Shown one piece after another: positions 22,725 to 25,945 of a stretch of DNA of 25,945 bases. The translations under genes were made by a program, and so were the position numbers. Source of the stretch: Maribacter sp. (GTDB lineage Bacteria > Bacteroidota > Bacteroidia > Flavobacteriales > Flavobacteriaceae). Location: assembly GCA_003232155.1 (NCBI GenBank), contig QILY01000046.1:1-25945 (forward strand). Direction: 5' to 3'. Within the stretch, counting starts at the first letter, position 1; every line of letters begins with the position of its first letter. The notes under the pieces were generated by a model. The model worked only from the letters and a program-made list of their open reading frames with translations, was not told the origin of the DNA and did not search any database.

Positions 22725-24881
22725 TTATTCTTTGAATTTTTTCAAGACCGCTTTGTTGGGCAATTCGTCAAAACCCATATTATAGAGCGTAAAACCAAAA
22801 ATATCAGCATATTGTTCTATGGTTTTACTTATGGGAGTACCAGCACCGTGACCTGCATTGGTTTCTATTCGAATTAAGGTAGGTTGGCCTCCGCCTTGTT
22901 TTTCTTGAAGCTCAGCAACGAATTTAAAACTATGGGCGGGTACTACCCGATCGTCATGATCACCTGTGGTAACCAATGTAGCAGGGTAAGCGGTGCCTTC
23001 TTTTACATTGTGTACGGGCGAATACCCTTTGAGGTATTCAAACATTTCTTTGCTATCTTCAGCAGTGCCATAATCGTAAGCCCACCCTGCACCAGCGGTA
23101 AACGTATGATAGCGTAACATATCCATAACACCAACAGCAGGTAGTGCTACTTTCATCAGTTCAGGGCGTTGGGTCATTGTAGCACCTACTAAAAGCCCAC
23201 CGTTACTACCACCACGAATGGCCAAGTAATCTGATGTCGTATAATTTTCAGCAATTAGATATTCCGCAGCAGTAATGAAATCATCGAATACATTTTGTTT
23301 TTTGGTCTTGATCCCTGCATCATGCCATTCTTTGCCATATTCGCCACCGCCTCGTAAGTTGGGCACAGCATATATACCGCCTTGCTCCATCCAAACAGCG
23401 TTCACAATACTGAACGAAGGGGTTAAACTTATATTAAATCCGCCATAACCGTAAAGTATGGTGGGGTTTTTACCATTGCGTTCCAATCCTTTTTTATGGG
23501 TAATGATCATAGGAATTTTTGTGCCATCTTTAGAAGTATAAAATACTTGGTTTGATTCGTAATCTTCAGGGTCAAAATCAATTTCAGGTTTCCAAAAAGA
23601 AACATATTCTCCAGTTTTTACATTGTATTTGTACGATGAACCGGGAATAATATAATTAGTAAACGAAAAATAGAACTCTTTATCTGCTTTCTTTCCGCCA
23701 AAACCAGAAGCACTACCTAGCCCTGGAAGCTTTACTTCACGAACCAATTTGCCGTCATAATCATATTGAAAGACTTTTGAAATGGCATCAACCATATATT
23801 CGGCAAAAAAGTAACCTCCGCCAGTATTTGGACTAAGTACATTTTCCGTTTCCGGGATAAAATCAATCCAATTTTCAGGGGTAGGATTAGCGGCATCAAC
23901 TGTAACTATTTTTTTATTCGGAGCGTTGCGGTCAGTTACAATATATAGTTTAGAGCCTTCATTCTCAATAATATAATTGTCAGACTCCGTATCAGCAATA
24001 ATGGGAATTAAAAGACCATTTGGATCTTGTAGATCTTTAATGAATAGCTTATTGCCATAGGTTGATATACTTGCAGATATAATAAGATATTTATTGTCTT
24101 CTGTTAAGCCAGCCCCTATATACCTATGCTTTTCGGAAGGTCTTTCACCATATATAAGCTCATCGGTTTTTTGGGGAGTGCCTATTTTGTGATAATATAC
24201 CTTATGCTGGTCCGTTTTAGCAGAGAGCTCACTTCCTTCAGGTTTATCATAACTGGAATAGTAGAAACCTTCATTTCCTTTCCATGAGATCCCACTGAAT
24301 TTTATATCGACCAAAGTATCTTCAACAATTTCTTTGGTTTCTGTATTCATTACAATTGCTTTTCGCCAATCGCTACCGCCTTCAGAAATTAAATAAGCGG
24401 CCAGTGAGCCATCTTTGGTAAAGCTCAACCCAGCAAGAGAGGTAGTACCATCTTCAGAAAAAGTATTAGGGTTTAAAAACACTTCTTCTTCGGCATCTCC
24501 TTTTTTGCGATAGACCACATATTGGTTTTGTAGGCCATCATTTTTATAGAAATAGGTATAGGCACCTTCTTTAAAAGGGGCACTCAATTTTTCATAGTTC
24601 CATAACTTTTCAAGTCGGTTTTTTAAATCGTTACGAAAAGGAATACTTTCTAAATACCCAAAAGTGGCTTTGTTTTGATTTTTCACCCATGCTTCAGTTT
24701 CTGCACTTCGATCATCTTCTAACCAGCGGTACGGATCTTTAACCTCAGTTTCGAAATAGGTGTCGACAGTATCGACTTTAGCAGTGGTAGGGTAGTTCAC
24801 AGTAATACGTTCTTTTTTAGTTTGCGTTTCACATGCAAATAGTAGTAAAGTCGCTAATGATAATAAAGTTATTTTTTTCAT
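22725..24881 (-). CDS. Prolyl oligopeptidase (family S9A), lipoprotein-type signal
   Basis: 718 residues, normal for S9A (about 700). It cleaves short peptides after proline. The N-terminus is a lipoprotein signal, hydrophobic to LLLFAC with Cys17 the likely lipidated residue, so the enzyme is exported to the periplasm or outer membrane. Residues about 30-110 start the catalytic fold (KDPYRWLEDDRSAETEAWV), followed by the seven-bladed propeller and the alpha/beta-hydrolase domain. The catalytic triad is visible: Ser559 in GGSNGGLLVG, the DHDDRVVP block from 641, and His678 in NAGHGAG. Transcribed alone with its own terminator. Related flavobacterial prolyl endopeptidases are secreted. Confidence 0.95.
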   Translation of the reverse strand: MKKITLLSLATLLLFACETQTKKERITVNYPTTAKVDTVDTYFETEVKDPYRWLEDDRSAETEAWVKNQNKATFGYLESIPFRNDLKNRLEKLWNYEKLSAPFKEGAYTYFYKNDGLQNQYVVYRKKGDAEEEVFLNPNTFSEDGTTSLAGLSFTKDGSLAAYLISEGGSDWRKAIVMNTETKEIVEDTLVDIKFSGISWKGNEGFYYSSYDKPEGSELSAKTDQHKVYYHKIGTPQKTDELIYGERPSEKHRYIGAGLTEDNKYLIISASISTYGNKLFIKDLQDPNGLLIPIIADTESDNYIIENEGSKLYIVTDRNAPNKKIVTVDAANPTPENWIDFIPETENVLSPNTGGGYFFAEYMVDAISKVFQYDYDGKLVREVKLPGLGSASGFGGKKADKEFYFSFTNYIIPGSSYKYNVKTGEYVSFWKPEIDFDPEDYESNQVFYTSKDGTKIPMIITHKKGLERNGKNPTILYGYGGFNISLTPSFSIVNAVWMEQGGIYAVPNLRGGGEYGKEWHDAGIKTKKQNVFDDFITAAEYLIAENYTTSDYLAIRGGSNGGLLVGATMTQRPELMKVALPAVGVMDMLRYHTFTAGAGWAYDYGTAEDSKEMFEYLKGYSPVHNVKEGTAYPATLVTTGDHDDRVVPAHSFKFVAELQEKQGGGQPTLIRIETNAGHGAGTPISKTIEQYADIFGFTLYNMGFDELPNKAVLKKFKE

Positions 24882-25194
24882 TTTTATGGAAATTAATCAA
24901 GCCTAAAGTAGTATAAAAAAACGTAACTAATCAGTCTGCTCGAATTGGTGTTTAAAATTCTGTAAATTACTGTTTGTCAACTGATTGTACGTGCATTTTT
25001 TTATAATTTAACAAATGTCATAAAAATTTTAACAAAATTTTAATTTAGCTGATTGCCAGTCACTTACCTAAAATTAAGATGATAAATGAACACTATGCCC
25101 AATCTGGCCTTGACCAAAATGAATCATAATCAGCTGTTTTACAAACCATTAACTAACTGATTAGTTGCAAATTAATTATTACTCAATATTTATT
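24882..25194. other. 313-bp intergenic region, AT-rich, with a distant inverted repeat
   Basis: No gene is supported. It holds the promoter region of the peptidase gene, though I see no convincing consensus. AACTAATCAGT (24925-24935) and ACTGATTAGTT (25156-25166) are perfect 11-bp inverted repeats 220 bp apart, and variants of CTGATT recur between them. No target duplication was found. Confidence 0.5.
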
Positions 25195-25945
25195 TTATTT
25201 TTTAGCTCCCCATTCTTTTAAGGACTTCTTATTTAAAGCCACGTAACTGTCATTTTCAGCTTCAGTAGCTAATTTTAATGAAGTTTGAGCCGCTTTAACA
25301 GCTCCTTTTTTATCACCAGATTTAGCATAGATTAATGATTGTTCTCTGTAATACCAAAAGGCAGGCTTTTCACTCATTTCAATAGCTTTATCTATCCAAT
25401 TTATTGCTTTAGAAATATCTTTATCATTTTCTAAGTAATATACTGCTGCTTTAAAATAATCTCCAGCACTAGGGCCGCCAATTACTGCTTCAATACTTTC
25501 AGAAACGGTTGTGTCGGTATTTACAGATATAGGAACAGCTACATATACATTCTCCCATAACATACCTATATTTGCAGTATTATTGGTAATGTCGTCAAAT
25601 GTTATTGTAAAGGTTTCTATAGGCATTGGCATTTTAAAAACTTTTGATTTTACAGTTACGGTTACTTTTTCCTCGTCCCATTCACTTGGAACTCCATGAC
25701 TACTTGAATCTGAATAAAAATACACTTCCCAAGAATCAAGACTAGGTTTTGTATAAATAGCATAAGTACCAGCTTCTAGTTCTTTTCCTCCAATGGTAAC
25801 AGATTCACTAAAAGTTATTTTGGTACTTGCATTTGCCCCTGTTCTCCAAGTTTCATCATAAGGAACTAATCCTCCAAATATTGTTCTGCCTCGCATTGAA
25901 GGTCTAGAATATTCTAATGTTACATCTGTTAGTCCAATTGTTTGG
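25195..25945 (-). CDS. DUF2911 protein with C-terminal helical (TPR-like) tail (partial, N-terminus off window)
   Basis: The frame is open through the window edge: upstream of the internal Met at 25896 it continues as QTIGLTDVTLEYSRPSMRGR, the conserved opening of DUF2911. The gene therefore starts outside the window and the internal ATG is not its start. DUF2911 (about the first 140 visible residues) includes YDETWRTGANASTKITFSE, LEAGTYAIYTKP and WEVYFYSD. Residues further on (DYFKAAVYYLENDKDISKAINWIDKAIE..., YYREQSLIYAKSGDKKGAVKAAQTSL) look like TPR helices. Homologues are usually exported; the signal would be off-window. Function unknown. Confidence 0.88.
   Translation of the reverse strand, partial: QTIGLTDVTLEYSRPSMRGRTIFGGLVPYDETWRTGANASTKITFSESVTIGGKELEAGTYAIYTKPSLDSWEVYFYSDSSSHGVPSEWDEEKVTVTVKSKVFKMPMPIETFTITFDDITNNTANIGMLWENVYVAVPISVNTDTTVSESIEAVIGGPSAGDYFKAAVYYLENDKDISKAINWIDKAIEMSEKPAFWYYREQSLIYAKSGDKKGAVKAAQTSLKLATEAENDSYVALNKKSLKEWGAKK

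Noticed and set aside
24925..25166. Possible third MITE bounded by AACTAATCAGT/ACTGATTAGTT
   Set aside because: Only 11-bp ends in AT-rich DNA, no target duplication, and similar CTGATT words recur between them; kept only as a description of the spacer.

Overview
The window reads as a chromosomal segment of a marine-type member of the Flavobacteriaceae (Bacteroidota). Grounds: a SusC/SusD pair, DUF3078 and DUF2911 proteins, an S9A prolyl oligopeptidase lipoprotein, a short flavobacterial-style Dxs, AT-rich DNA, few Shine-Dalgarno sites, and several promoter elements matching the Bacteroidota -7 consensus TAnnTTTG. No rRNA, tRNA or CRISPR array was seen.

Layout. 1-3713 (minus): a SusC/RagA TonB-linked porin and its SusD lipoprotein partner, the latter cut by the window edge. 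3970-5718: aspS, divergent from susC. 5719-5834: a hairpin-rich intergenic repeat. 5835-8689 (minus): a tight three-gene accessory operon made of an sce7726-like PD-(D/E)XK-type protein, an sce7725/beta-family protein and a zinc-ribbon/HEPN/RES-domain protein. This is the best candidate for a poorly described defence or toxin system; two related palindromes lie just upstream. 8856-10640: a ClC channel with CBS domains that lacks the gating glutamate. 10715-11508: a small membrane protein, a heptanucleotide microsatellite and tadA. 11605-14476: dxs and a DUF3078 barrel protein. 14525-15868 (minus): dgt with a terminator. 16085-16967: a PadR-type regulator, whose start region carries a perfect palindrome abutting its promoter, followed by a four-helix membrane protein. 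17155-18273: a DAO-family FAD oxidoreductase.

About 18274-21251 is repeat-rich. It holds a REP-like hairpin fragment, a 52-codon orphan ORF, two MITE-like inverted-repeat elements, a GreA/GreB-like gene, two copies of a heptamer microsatellite in opposite orientation, and a complete but inactivated insertion sequence with matching terminal inverted repeats, a 4-bp target duplication and a multiply frameshifted transposase. 21252-24881 (minus) holds arfB, a lone ABC ATPase and a secreted prolyl oligopeptidase with its own terminator. 25195-25945 (minus) is a DUF2911 protein running off the edge.

The housekeeping genes (aspS, tadA, dxs, dgt, arfB) are unrelated single or paired units. The functional groupings the sequence supports are SusC with SusD, the RES operon, PadR with its membrane protein, and arfB with the ABC ATPase.
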